A model generated the notes under the pieces. That model did not search any database. It had not been told where the DNA came from and saw nothing but the letters and a program-made list of their open reading frames with translations. From Tsuneonella mangrovi (GTDB taxonomy: Bacteria; Pseudomonadota; Alphaproteobacteria; Sphingomonadales; Sphingomonadaceae), in the NCBI RefSeq assembly GCF_002269345.1, contig NZ_CP022889.1:1612001-1676000 (forward strand): DNA of 64,000 nt, read 5' to 3'. Both the position numbers and the translations under genes were made by a program. Positions within the stretch are counted from its first letter, which is position 1. Each line of letters begins with the position of its first letter. Below are positions 34,654 through 43,849 of the stretch, piece after piece.

Positions 34654-35796
34654 CTAGCTGCGAGCGTGGCCGCGGTCGAACATTGCAGCGATCCGCTCGA
34701 TAACTTCGCCTTGTTCAACTTCGCTCATGCTGGTGTCTGACGGCAGGCACAGCCCGGTCGCGAACAGCCGCTCGTCGAAACCGCTGCCAAAATAGCGAGT
34801 GCCGGCAAACAGCGGCTGGGTGTGCATCGGCTTCCACATCGGCCGCGATTCGATCTCGTGTTCGAGCAAGCCGGCGCGAATATCCTCACGGGTGATCCCG
34901 GCCTGCGCCGGGTCGACCGTCATCACCGATAGCCAGCGGGTCGAATGCGACCAGTTGGGTTCGGGCATGAAGGTGACCCCCGGATAGCTGCCAAGCGCAT
35001 CCCGGTAGCGCTGGAAGATCGCCCGGCGTTGCTCCACCCGCTGGTCGAGCACGTCGAGCTGGCCGATCCCGATCGCCGCGGTCACGTTACCCATCCGGTA
35101 GTTGAAACCGTAGACCGAGTGTTCGTAATGCGGTGCCGGATCGCGCGCCTGGGTGGAGAGGAACCGTGCGCGCTCGATCCACTTGGAATCGCGCGAAACC
35201 AGCATCCCTCCTCCGCCGGTGGTGATGATCTTGTTCCCATTGAACGAGAGGATCGCCATGTCGCCGCCGGTTCCCGCCATCCGCTCACCGCACCGCGCCC
35301 CGGCGGACTCGGCGCTATCGACGATCAGCCGGACTCCGTATTGCGCCGCCAGCGGCTCGATCGCCGCTATGTCGCAGCTCTGCCCATAGAGGTCGGTCGG
35401 CACGATCGCCTTGGGCAGACGCCCCCCTTTTGCGGCATCGGCCAGCGCTTCGCCGAGCAGGTCGGGGTCGACCGTCCAACTGGTCGGCGAGAGGTCGAAG
35501 AATACCGGTGTCGCCTGCTCGTATAGGATCGGGAACACGCCCCCGGCAAAGGTCATCGAACTGACCCACACTTCGTCGCCCGGCCGCAGGTCCTGCATGT
35601 GGAGCGCCAGGTGCAGCGCTGCCGATCCGCTCGATAGGCCGGCGCAATGCACTCCGCCGCCGAGGTATTCCTCGAACTTGCGCTCGAACGCATCGAGCTG
35701 CGGCCCGAGCGGCGCGATGAAATTCGAAGCAAACGCCTCGGCCACATGGTCCTGCTCGGTGCCGCCCATGTGCGGTCGCGATAGCCAGATCCTCAC
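34654..35796 (-). CDS. DegT/DnrJ/EryC1/StrS aminotransferase (EpsN/PglE-like)
   Basis: A 380-residue PLP-dependent sugar aminotransferase. It starts MRIWLSRPHMGGTEQDHVAE then FIAPLGP, the typical opening of UDP-4-keto-6-deoxy-GlcNAc C4 aminotransferases. GLSSGSAALHLALH binds the PLP phosphate, DSAESAGARCG carries the ring-stacking region, and the Schiff-base lysine is K189 in LSFNGNKIITTGGGG. With the dehydratase at 22.3-24.3 kb it could produce a UDP-4-amino-4,6-dideoxy-HexNAc. No acetyltransferase partner is seen. It overlaps the second sulfotransferase gene by four bases. Confidence 0.92.
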   Translation of the reverse strand: MRIWLSRPHMGGTEQDHVAEAFASNFIAPLGPQLDAFERKFEEYLGGGVHCAGLSSGSAALHLALHMQDLRPGDEVWVSSMTFAGGVFPILYEQATPVFFDLSPTSWTVDPDLLGEALADAAKGGRLPKAIVPTDLYGQSCDIAAIEPLAAQYGVRLIVDSAESAGARCGERMAGTGGDMAILSFNGNKIITTGGGGMLVSRDSKWIERARFLSTQARDPAPHYEHSVYGFNYRMGNVTAAIGIGQLDVLDQRVEQRRAIFQRYRDALGSYPGVTFMPEPNWSHSTRWLSVMTVDPAQAGITREDIRAGLLEHEIESRPMWKPMHTQPLFAGTRYFGSGFDERLFATGLCLPSDTSMSEVEQGEVIERIAAMFDRGHARS

Positions 35797-36692
35797 GCGT
35801 TCGCTCCCGTATATCCGTGCCGTTCCAGAGTTTTTGCCATGTCCGGCAGCGCCTCGGCGATGGCCGCCTGCGCCTGCGGCGAACGGCTCCTGCCAACGCT
35901 GCCCGTGCGGATGCCAGAGGTTACCGCGGCAATTTCGCTGTCATCGGCGCTTACGCCGAGAAACGCCAGTATCTCTTTGAGTTTGCTGCGCGGATTTGCA
36001 ACGAAATCCTCGTACCTCACCCGCAGCCAGCGATCGGCTGGCAGGGTCTGCAGGAACGCGTCGCTGCGATCGACACAGGCCGACCACTGGCGCGCGCAGA
36101 TCCGCGCGAGCGGTAAGCCTTGATCGCTGGCGATCCCACGATAGCGCGGGCCCCACAAGCTCAGCCTGTCGCTCTTGCCGACAAGCTTCTTCGTCCGCGT
36201 CAGCGCGAACGCAGCCATGTAGAGCGGCAGGTCGAGCAGCGGGGTATTGCGCGCCTTGGCAAAGAAATAGTCGCCCGCATCGAGTTCGAGCTCTCCGCGC
36301 CAGCGCTTCATGGCGGACGGCACGACGTCGCGACCGTCCCGGACGATTTCGAGATAGCGCGCACCACCCGCTTCCCCGCCCAGCGCGGCATCGACGAACG
36401 GCAACCGCAAGCTGTTGGCACAGGTCTTCTCGACCACGAAACGGGTACCCGGATTGGCCCGCGCGACCTTGTCGAACGCGCGACGGATAGTCCGTTCGCC
36501 TGCAGGCGTTAGATCGGAAGGGGCGAGTTCGTCGTCGCGGCGAAAGAAATGCCCGTGTCGCCAGACCGGGTTGATCTCGTCACAGTCCCACGTCGCAAAT
36601 CCGGGCAGCGCGGTGAGGCAGTCGCGCAGCATATTGGTGCCCGAGCGGCCAGCGCCGACAATCACCAGCGGAGTGTAGCGCGACGCGCTCAT
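35793..36692 (-). CDS. Sulfotransferase (Sulfotransfer_3 type)
   Basis: A 299-residue sulfotransferase of a different subtype from the one at 33.9-34.6 kb. The P-loop-like phosphosulfate site VGAGRSGTNMLRDCL is at residues 12-26. The 3'-phosphate region is YLEIVRDGRDVVPSAMKRW, and WLRVRYEDFVANPRSKLKEI is the usual distal segment. The ATG at 36692 overlaps the glycosyltransferase stop (ATGA); the longer reading to 36728 is rejected. Most likely acceptor: the polysaccharide repeat unit or its lipid-linked form. Confidence 0.88.
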   Translation of the reverse strand: MSASRYTPLVIVGAGRSGTNMLRDCLTALPGFATWDCDEINPVWRHGHFFRRDDELAPSDLTPAGERTIRRAFDKVARANPGTRFVVEKTCANSLRLPFVDAALGGEAGGARYLEIVRDGRDVVPSAMKRWRGELELDAGDYFFAKARNTPLLDLPLYMAAFALTRTKKLVGKSDRLSLWGPRYRGIASDQGLPLARICARQWSACVDRSDAFLQTLPADRWLRVRYEDFVANPRSKLKEILAFLGVSADDSEIAAVTSGIRTGSVGRSRSPQAQAAIAEALPDMAKTLERHGYTGANA

Positions 36693-37908
36693 CGGGCCTC
36701 CTCTAGCCGCGCGAGGAGCGCAGCCCACTGGTCGAGCCGGGCCTGCGTGGACATCACCGTGTCGTAGTATTTCCTGGCCTGTTCGCGCATCGCGGGCAGC
36801 CTATCGCGCGCTGCCACCGCCTCGGCAAGCCGCGCGGCGATCGCTTTGCTGTCGCGTTCGCCGACAACGAACCCGATATCTTCCCGCACGATCATCCGCG
36901 CCAGCTCGCTCTCGGGTTCGATGATCGCAAGCAGCGGCACGCCAAGCCCAAGGTAGGTCAGAGTCTTCGATGGGTAGGCAACCCGGTAGATGTCGGGTTC
37001 GACAGAGATCAGCCCGAGGTCGTAGCGCGCGATTGCTTGCTGCGCTTCAGCGAACGGGCGGTGGTCGAGGAACCGGACCCGTTCCATCCCATGCGCTTGT
37101 GCCCGGAGCGAAGGCTTGGCCTTGCCGTCGCCCATCAGCTCGAACTCGATTCCTGCATCCGAACCCACCAACTCCATCGCTCCGACGACTTTGTCGAGCG
37201 CCTGGAACTGGCCGATATTACCCGCGAACCCGATACGGATCGGTGCCCCGGCGGCACGCTCGACGGGGGCAGGCGCTGTCTCGCCGCTGCCGTCAAAATC
37301 CTCAAGCATGAAGTTATTGACGATCTCGACCTTTGCACCGGGGGCCAGCCCCCGCGCGGTCTGCGCCATGTCGTCCGACAAAGTGACCAGCGCCGCCGCC
37401 CGGTTGCGGGTGTTTCGTTCGATCGGGGCGAGAAGGCGGCTGGCGAGCCCGCGCTCGGGCCACATCCCCATGAAGTTCGCAAGTTCGGGATAGAGGTCCT
37501 GGCAATGATAGAGCAGCCTTGCGCCGAACAACTGCGCCACGACGCGCCCGGCCCAGCCTTGCATCACCGGCGGGATCGTCGCGGTCCAGACGAGGTCGTA
37601 ACGCTCGCCACCGAGACGCCGCAGCAGCGCTTTTCCGATCAGGCGGGGGACGAACGCCAACTTCCCGGCGAGCCGCACGAGGTCCGACCGGCGCGAGAAC
37701 GGCAGCCGCCCCATCCGTTCGACCCGGATCCCGTCGAGCGTCTCGCGCGCCGGGGCATCGAGCGCAAAATCGCCGAGCTTGTAGCACGGCTTCTCGCACC
37801 ACACCGTCACTTCGTGGCCCTCTGCAACAAGCCTCCGCCCGATCGAGCGCAGCATCGCCGCATAGGGCGGGCTGTCGGGCCAGAAATGACGGTAGAGGAT
37901 GAGGATTT

Positions 37909-37912
<4 letters not shown>
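36689..37912 (-). CDS. GT4 glycosyltransferase (WbuB/WcaI-like)
   Basis: A 407-residue GT-B transferase. The N-terminus ILILYRHFWPDSPPYAAML and VTVWCEKPCYKLGDF resembles WbuB-type transferases that add L-FucNAc. The C-terminal donor domain has RIGFAGNIGQFQALDKVVGA and GLGVPLLAIIEPESELARMI. It is the only conventional sugar transferase I find in this operon. It overlaps the phosphoglycosyltransferase gene by four bases, so both would act in the first two steps of repeat-unit assembly on undecaprenyl phosphate. Confidence 0.88.
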
Positions 37913-38502
<590 letters not shown>

Positions 38503-38515
38503 GGCCCTCGGTCGC

Positions 38516-39670
38516 TCAGATGTAATCGTGCATGCGAATCCCGTCCCACCCGTTCGACAGGCGGGCGGTGCCGACGATCAACTTCACGACCCGTTCGGAG
38601 GTGTTGAGGATGGCATAGTCTTCGGGCAGCGGGCAGCGCTCGCCCTTTGCCTGGCGTTCGGCGTGGATCGAAGTTACCAGGTCGACCGCTTCGCCGATGG
38701 TCCCGCTGTCGAGCCCGGTGACGACGATATTGCCGGTATCCATTGCTTCGGGACGCTCGATCGCGTCGCGCGGAGTGATCGCGGGAAAGTCGAGCATGCT
38801 CGATTCCTCGGCGATCGTGCCGCTGTCGCTGATCGCGCAGAACGCGTTCATCTGCAGGTTGTTGTAGTCGTGGAACCCGAACGGTTTCATGTCGCGAATG
38901 CGCGGATCGAGCTTGAGTCCATCCATCGCGTCGAGCCGCTTGCGGGTGCGCGGGTGGGTAGAGACGATCACCGGCATGTCGTGCCGCTCGGCCAGCGTGT
39001 TGAGCGCATTCGCGAGCTGCGCCAACCGTTCCTTGCTGTCGACGTTCTCCTCGCGGTGGAGCGAGACGATGAAATACTTGCCCTTTTCCAACCCGAGCCG
39101 GGCAAGCACGTCGGACCCTTCGATTTGCGCGCGGTAATGCTCGAGCACTTCGCGCATCGGCGATCCGGTGAGGTAGACGCGGCGGTGCTGCATTCCTTCG
39201 GACAATAGGTGCCGCCGGGCGTGCTCCGTATAGACGAGATTGAAGTCCGAGATGTGGTCGACCAGCCGCCGGTTGGTCTCTTCGGGCACGTTGCGGTCGA
39301 AGCTGCGGTTGCCTGCTTCCATGTGATAGACCGGGATCTTCATCCGCCGGGCCATGATCGCCGCGATCGCCGAGTTGGTGTCGCCCAGCACCAGCACTGC
39401 GTCGGGACGGTTGGCTTTCAGCTCCTTCTCGACCTCGACCAGGATCCCGCCGAGCACGGAGCCAAGGCTGGAGGTATCGACGCCGAGGAAATTGTCCGGC
39501 TGGCGCACCCCGAGATCGCTGAAGAACACCTCGTTGAGTTCGTAATCCCAGTTCTGCCCGGTGTGGACGATCCGGTGATCGACGTGCTCGTCGAGCCGCG
39601 CCATGACTCGCGACAGGCGGATGATCTCGGGCCGTGTGCCGAGAACGGTGGTGACCTTGAGCCTCGTCAT
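38516..39670 (-). CDS. UDP-N-acetylglucosamine 2-epimerase family, probable UDP-L-FucNAc synthase (CapG/FnlC/WbjD)
   Basis: A 384-residue non-hydrolysing 2-epimerase, distinct from the wecB at 18.4 kb. Motifs are LGTRPEIIRLSRVMARLDEH, HTGQNWDYELNEVFFSDLGV, MEAGNRSFDRNVPEETNRR, VSLHREENVDS and AISDSGTIAEESSMLDFPAI. The HTGQNWDYELNEVFF segment is typical of the FnlC/CapG branch, which converts the CapF product to UDP-L-FucNAc. capE and capF lie upstream on the same strand, which supports this. The ATG at 39670 overlaps the methyltransferase stop; a longer reading to 39964 lies inside that gene. Confidence 0.9.
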   Translation of the reverse strand: MTRLKVTTVLGTRPEIIRLSRVMARLDEHVDHRIVHTGQNWDYELNEVFFSDLGVRQPDNFLGVDTSSLGSVLGGILVEVEKELKANRPDAVLVLGDTNSAIAAIMARRMKIPVYHMEAGNRSFDRNVPEETNRRLVDHISDFNLVYTEHARRHLLSEGMQHRRVYLTGSPMREVLEHYRAQIEGSDVLARLGLEKGKYFIVSLHREENVDSKERLAQLANALNTLAERHDMPVIVSTHPRTRKRLDAMDGLKLDPRIRDMKPFGFHDYNNLQMNAFCAISDSGTIAEESSMLDFPAITPRDAIERPEAMDTGNIVVTGLDSGTIGEAVDLVTSIHAERQAKGERCPLPEDYAILNTSERVVKLIVGTARLSNGWDGIRMHDYI

Positions 39671-40674
39671 TGTGGTGCCCCGGGATTGCCTGCAGCGGGC
39701 TTGCGGGCAGTAACCTGGATCCAGGCGCGATCGTCGCTCAATCGATCGACCCAGTCGGTCAGCCGCCACACCAGCCCCTTGATCCCCGATTGATAGCCGC
39801 TGGCGTTGGAAAATTCGAGCAGTCGCGGCGGCTTCGAATAGTCCTCGAGAATCTCGAACCCGACTTTGTCCATCATCCCGCGAAAAAACGCGCGATTGAA
39901 CCCGAATCGCATATTCACGAAATTGCGCTGGATGAAGGAATTGCGTGAGAGCTTGCCCGGCCAAAGCCGTGCCATCAGCCCCGCAGCCTTGCGTAGCGAA
40001 CTGTCGATGTTCTTGTAGTCGACCACGATGATCCCGCCCGGTTTGAGGACGCGCCGGCTCTCGGATAATGTGAAATATGGATCACGGTGGAGCATGAAAT
40101 TGCCGAGGATCACGACGACGTCGAACGATTCCGCAGGAAGATCGACCGTGTCGAGCGTCCCGCGCACCGCGGCGATACCGTGCTTCCTTGTCAACCCTGC
40201 CACCATCGGGCTCGGATCGATCCCGATCAGGTTGTCCTTGCCGAACGCAGCGGCGAATTCGACCGTCGTGAACCCGTTGCCGCAGCCGACATCGAGCAAC
40301 CGCGGTGGTGTCGGATCGTCCCGGTGCCGGGCAATCGCATCGGTAACATGGCGCGCCACCCCTTGACGTACCGATGCGTTGTCCTCCCAGTCGAAGTCGG
40401 GGTAGATATCGTCGGTGTCGGCATCGGCGATTTGCCAGGTCTCGACGAACAAGTGCATGTAGGCTTCACGATCGCCGATGTCGTCGATCCGCTTCTTGTC
40501 GAGCACTTCGTCGGCGATTTCGTTGACGTTGCTGTCGAATGTGATGCCGCATTTCAGGCACCGGCAATGACCGTAATCATGGCCGTTGAACCGGTCGAGC
40601 ACCACACTGCTTGGCGCCCCACCGCTGCAAAGGTGGCATGCGGACGGGGTCGTGCACGTCTTCGGGCCGGACAT
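39667..40674 (-). CDS. Class I SAM-dependent methyltransferase with N-terminal zinc-ribbon-like motif
   Basis: A 335-residue protein. Cysteines at about 13, 16, 39 and 42 (CHLC and CLKC) form a probable zinc knuckle, as in some sugar methyltransferases. SAM motif I is LLDVGCGNGFTTVEFA near 126-141, motif II/III is FDVVVILGNFMLHRDPYF, and LKPGGIIVVDYKNID follows. It sits between capF and capG with only one base to capF and a four-base overlap to capG. It is therefore co-translated with the FucNAc pathway and probably methylates a sugar of the repeat unit or its lipid-linked form. Target not determinable. Confidence 0.82.
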   Translation of the reverse strand: MSGPKTCTTPSACHLCSGGAPSSVVLDRFNGHDYGHCRCLKCGITFDSNVNEIADEVLDKKRIDDIGDREAYMHLFVETWQIADADTDDIYPDFDWEDNASVRQGVARHVTDAIARHRDDPTPPRLLDVGCGNGFTTVEFAAAFGKDNLIGIDPSPMVAGLTRKHGIAAVRGTLDTVDLPAESFDVVVILGNFMLHRDPYFTLSESRRVLKPGGIIVVDYKNIDSSLRKAAGLMARLWPGKLSRNSFIQRNFVNMRFGFNRAFFRGMMDKVGFEILEDYSKPPRLLEFSNASGYQSGIKGLVWRLTDWVDRLSDDRAWIQVTARKPAAGNPGAPQ

Positions 40675-40675
40675 G

Positions 40676-41824
40676 TCAGGTCTTTCCTTCAGCGGCTTCG
40701 GCGATCGGACCTACCGGATCGGCGTATGTGTCAGGATTGGCCGGGTCGAACAGCCGGTGCGCCCAGAAGAACGTGATCACCTCGCCCTCGCCACGGTTCT
40801 CGATATTGTGGGTATGCAGCGGCGGCATGTCGATCGCCGCTGGAGCGCCACCTGATACTTCGAACTCGTGGACCTCGTCGGTCAGCACCTTGCGGATGCG
40901 GATGGTAGCATCGCCGTGGACCACCAGGAACCGCTCCACCAAGTCGAAGTGGAAATGATCGCCGCGCTTCTGCCCGGGCAGGGTGGTCGAGAGAAAACTC
41001 TGCGCACAATTGCCGCCCTTCGCGCTCTCGAACAGCACGCCGCGCGGATCGGCATTGACCTTGAGCATGCGCGGGTAGTGCTGCGGATAACCGCCGGTGC
41101 GATAGGAATTGAACAGCGCGAGGTCGAACGGATCATCGAGATCGGGAAACACGTTGGCGGTATAGAGCGCGTGGAAACCGGAGAGCTTGTCGTAGAGTTC
41201 GGTAATCGCGGTATCGCGGCCTTCGGGCGCGAGCGTTCCGGCAGTGCCGTCGAGCACGGCATCGATCGCTATCTGCGCGGCGGCTCCAGCGTGGAGCAGC
41301 TGGACGCGTCCATCTGGGTTGATCGTCGGTTCTTCCCCCTGCCAGATCTGGTCGATCAGGGTGGCGGTGACGTTGTTGTAGTAGGGCCGCGCACACTCGC
41401 CGAAAATGTGCGGCAGCACCAGGTCGGTATAACGATCGGTGAACCCCGCCAGCACTTCGCCCGCAATCCGTTTCGACCGGCCATAGAACGTGTCGCGCGC
41501 GGCGTGGGTCGAATTGGCGTAGACGACATGCGGCCTCACGCCTGCTGTTTCGCACCCGGCCACCAACGCGCGGGAGATCGCGGGATTGCCCGCTTCGACC
41601 TCGTCTTCCGGGCCGCGGTTGACGCCGGCAAAGTGCAGCACTGCTTCGACCCCGTCGAGCGCTGCGGCGAGTCTGGCGGGATCGGCAAATGTCGCCCGGT
41701 CGATCGTCACCAGCTCGTGCGGCGGATCTTCCTTGCGGAAGCATGCAGCGCATGCGGTCGCGTGCAGCCGCGCCGACGCGTGCCAGCCGAGCAGGCCTTT
41801 CGCGCCGGTAACGGCAATCTTCAC
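40676..41824 (-). CDS. Bifunctional epimerase/reductase CapF (FnlB/WbjC)
   Basis: A 382-residue enzyme with an N-terminal SDR domain (VTGAKGLLGWHASARLHATA, THAARDTFYGRSKRIAGEVL) and a C-terminal cupin (about residues 250-365: GDHFHFDLVERFLVVHGDA, PPLHTHNIENRGEGEVITFF). This fusion is diagnostic of CapF. The cupin makes the C3 epimerisation and the SDR domain reduces C4 on the route to UDP-L-FucNAc. The start is a GTG at 41824 overlapping the capE stop (GTGA). Confidence 0.94.
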   Translation of the reverse strand: MKIAVTGAKGLLGWHASARLHATACAACFRKEDPPHELVTIDRATFADPARLAAALDGVEAVLHFAGVNRGPEDEVEAGNPAISRALVAGCETAGVRPHVVYANSTHAARDTFYGRSKRIAGEVLAGFTDRYTDLVLPHIFGECARPYYNNVTATLIDQIWQGEEPTINPDGRVQLLHAGAAAQIAIDAVLDGTAGTLAPEGRDTAITELYDKLSGFHALYTANVFPDLDDPFDLALFNSYRTGGYPQHYPRMLKVNADPRGVLFESAKGGNCAQSFLSTTLPGQKRGDHFHFDLVERFLVVHGDATIRIRKVLTDEVHEFEVSGGAPAAIDMPPLHTHNIENRGEGEVITFFWAHRLFDPANPDTYADPVGPIAEAAEGKT

Positions 41825-42858
41825 GCCCGCGCTTCCTTCCACGCGGCGAGTTCGGCCTCGACTTCGGGCAGGCTCAACAGCAGCGCCTTCACCCCGGCGA
41901 CATCGAGCCGCTCGGCATTGTGCGAATGGAAATCTTCTTTCGCGGCGGTCGCTTGCTCGCCTTCGGAGAAATAGGCGTTGTAGTTGAGGTCGCGCTCGTC
42001 GAGCCGCAGCCGATAGTAGTCGCCGAGATCCTCGGCCGTCGTCAGCTCCTGCGCGCTGGCGAGCGTTTCGTAGAGCTTCTCGGCGTGCCGCCAGCCGATC
42101 ACCTGCACTTCGTGGTTCGGCACTTCGAACAGCTCGATCAGCGCGGTCACGAGATCGGCGATGGTCGAAGCCGGGGCCTTCTTCACGAACAGGTCGCCCT
42201 GCCGCGCGTGTTCGAACGCAAAACGAACCAGCGCCACGCTGTCGCGCAGCGGCATCAGGAACCGGGTCATGTTGGGTTCGGTCACGGTGATCGGCTTGCC
42301 GGCCTTGATCTGCTGGATGAACAGCGGAATCACACTGCCGCGCGAATACATGACGTTGCCATAGCGCACGCAACTGACGGTGGTCGCGGCATCGCGCCCG
42401 ATCTCGCGCGCCGCAGCCTGGGCGAGCTTTTCCATCATCGCTTTCGACATGCCCATCGCGTTGATCGGCATCACCGCCTTGTCGGTCGAAAGGCAGACGA
42501 CGCTGGCGACCTTGTTGTCGATCGCCGAGCGAATGACGTTTTCGGAGCCGACGATGTTGGTCCGCACCGCTTCCAACGGGAAGAATTCGCAGCTCGGCAC
42601 CTGCTTGAGCGCGGCGGCGTGGAACACCGCATCGACCCCGTGCATCGCACGGTTGACGCTGTCACGGTCGCGCACGTCGCCGATGTAATACCGCACCCGT
42701 GGATCGCCGAGCCGGTTGCGCAGCGCGTCCTGCTTTTCCTCGTCGCGGCTGAACACGCGGATCTCGCTCAAGCCCTGTTCGAGGAGGCCCGTCAGCATCG
42801 TCTTTCCGAACGAGCCGGTGCCGCCGGTAATGAGCACGGTTTGCAGGGATGAAGTCAT
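41821..42858 (-). CDS. UDP-N-acetylglucosamine 4,6-dehydratase/5-epimerase CapE (FnlA/WbjB)
   Basis: A 345-residue soluble SDR starting the UDP-L-FucNAc pathway. NAD loop TGGTGSFGKTML at residues 11-22, FSRDEEKQDALRNRLGDPRV (typical for the family), HAAALKQVPSCEFFPLEAVR, STDKAVMPINAMGMSKAMME and VRYGNVMYSRGSVIPLF are all present. It lacks the membrane domain of the 22.3-kb dehydratase. The ATG at 42858 is chosen; the open frame continues far upstream through fabI but is not coding. It is the first gene of the leftward 11-gene operon, 89 bases after fabI. Confidence 0.94.
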   Translation of the reverse strand: MTSSLQTVLITGGTGSFGKTMLTGLLEQGLSEIRVFSRDEEKQDALRNRLGDPRVRYYIGDVRDRDSVNRAMHGVDAVFHAAALKQVPSCEFFPLEAVRTNIVGSENVIRSAIDNKVASVVCLSTDKAVMPINAMGMSKAMMEKLAQAAAREIGRDAATTVSCVRYGNVMYSRGSVIPLFIQQIKAGKPITVTEPNMTRFLMPLRDSVALVRFAFEHARQGDLFVKKAPASTIADLVTALIELFEVPNHEVQVIGWRHAEKLYETLASAQELTTAEDLGDYYRLRLDERDLNYNAYFSEGEQATAAKEDFHSHNAERLDVAGVKALLLSLPEVEAELAAWKEARA

Positions 42859-42947
42859 TGCCAGCCAATCGAAATGCAGCTTGAAATTTCGTTCGCGGCT
42901 CTGCCGACTGCCCGCGGCGAGGTCAATGCCCGCGTTATCGCCTCGGT

Positions 42948-43751
42948 TCAGCCGAGTGCGATATCGGGCGCATCTTCCTGCTTCATGCCGACAGTGTGAT
43001 AGCCTGAATCGACGTGGTGGGTTTCGCCAGTCACCCCCGATGAAAGGCTCGACAGCAGGTAAAGTGCCGCGCCGCCGACGTCGTCGATGGTGACGTTGCG
43101 GCGCAGCGGGGCGTTGTATTCGTTCCACCTGAGGATCAGGCGGAAGTCGCCGATACCCGACGCGGCCAGGGTCTTGATCGGGCCGGCACTGATCGCGTTG
43201 ACGCGGATGCCGGCGGGTCCGAGATCGTTGGCGAGGTATTTGACGCTGGTTTCGAGCGCCGACTTGGCCACCCCCATGACATTGTAGTGCGGCACGACCT
43301 TTTCCGCGCCGTAGTAGGACAGCGTCAGCAGCGCCCCGCCTTCCGACATCATCGCCGAGGCGCGCTTGGCTACTGCGGTGAATGAATAGACCGAGATATT
43401 CATCGTCATCAGGAAATCGTCGAGCCCGACGTCGAAATATTTCCCGCGCAGTGCTTCCTTGTTGGTGAAGCCGATCGCATGGACCACGAAATCGATCGTC
43501 GGCCAGCGCTCCGCGAGCGTGGCGAAGGCAGCATCGAGGTTGGCCATATCGGAAACGTCGCAATCGATCAGGAAATCGCTGCCGAGCTGCGCCGCGAGCG
43601 GCTCGACCCGCTTCTTCAGCGCATCGCCCTGGTACGAAAACGCCAGTTCCGCGCCCTGAGCGTGCAGGGCCTGCGCGATCCCCCATGCCAGCGACTTGTC
43701 GTTGGCGAGGCCCATGATCAGCCCCCGCTTGCCCGCCATCAGCCCGGTCAT
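42948..43751 (-). CDS. fabI: Enoyl-[acyl-carrier-protein] reductase FabI
   Basis: A 267-residue NADH-dependent reductase of fatty acid elongation. It has GLIMGLANDKSLAWGIAQAL, HAIGFTNKEALRGKYFDVGL, the catalytic Y-x6-K in VPHYNVMGVAKSALE, and RVNAISAGPIKTLAASGIGD. The ATG at 43751 is used; an adjoining GTG lies one codon upstream, with GAGG ahead. It is upstream of the polysaccharide operon on the same strand, and read-through into capE is possible because I see no strong terminator in the 89-base gap. Confidence 0.96.
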   Translation of the reverse strand: MTGLMAGKRGLIMGLANDKSLAWGIAQALHAQGAELAFSYQGDALKKRVEPLAAQLGSDFLIDCDVSDMANLDAAFATLAERWPTIDFVVHAIGFTNKEALRGKYFDVGLDDFLMTMNISVYSFTAVAKRASAMMSEGGALLTLSYYGAEKVVPHYNVMGVAKSALETSVKYLANDLGPAGIRVNAISAGPIKTLAASGIGDFRLILRWNEYNAPLRRNVTIDDVGGAALYLLSSLSSGVTGETHHVDSGYHTVGMKQEDAPDIALG

Positions 43752-43797
43752 CACGTTACCTCTTTCGCGTTGATCCCAATGTCGCGACGCTTCTCCT

Positions 43798-43817
43798 AAG
43801 CCGGATTAACGCGGCTT
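43798..43817. other. Inverted repeat in the rmlC-fabI gap
   Basis: AAGCCG, eight-base loop, CGGCTT: a perfect 6-bp stem about 47 bases upstream of the fabI start. No T-run follows on the minus strand, so it may be an operator or a weak terminator of the upstream gene. Confidence 0.35.
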
Positions 43818-43849
43818 GAAAAGTGGCTTCGTCGATTTGCCGACAACGA

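Noticed and set aside
33863-36692. Possible recent transfer of the sulfotransferase-aminotransferase segment by a mobile element
   Set aside because: No insertion sequence, integrase, tRNA or flanking repeats are visible, and by eye the composition differs only slightly from its neighbours.
42859-43686. Upstream in-frame extension of capE giving a 621-residue protein
   Set aside because: The extra part is antiframe translation of fabI. The normal N-terminus with the NAD loop starts right after the ATG at 42858.
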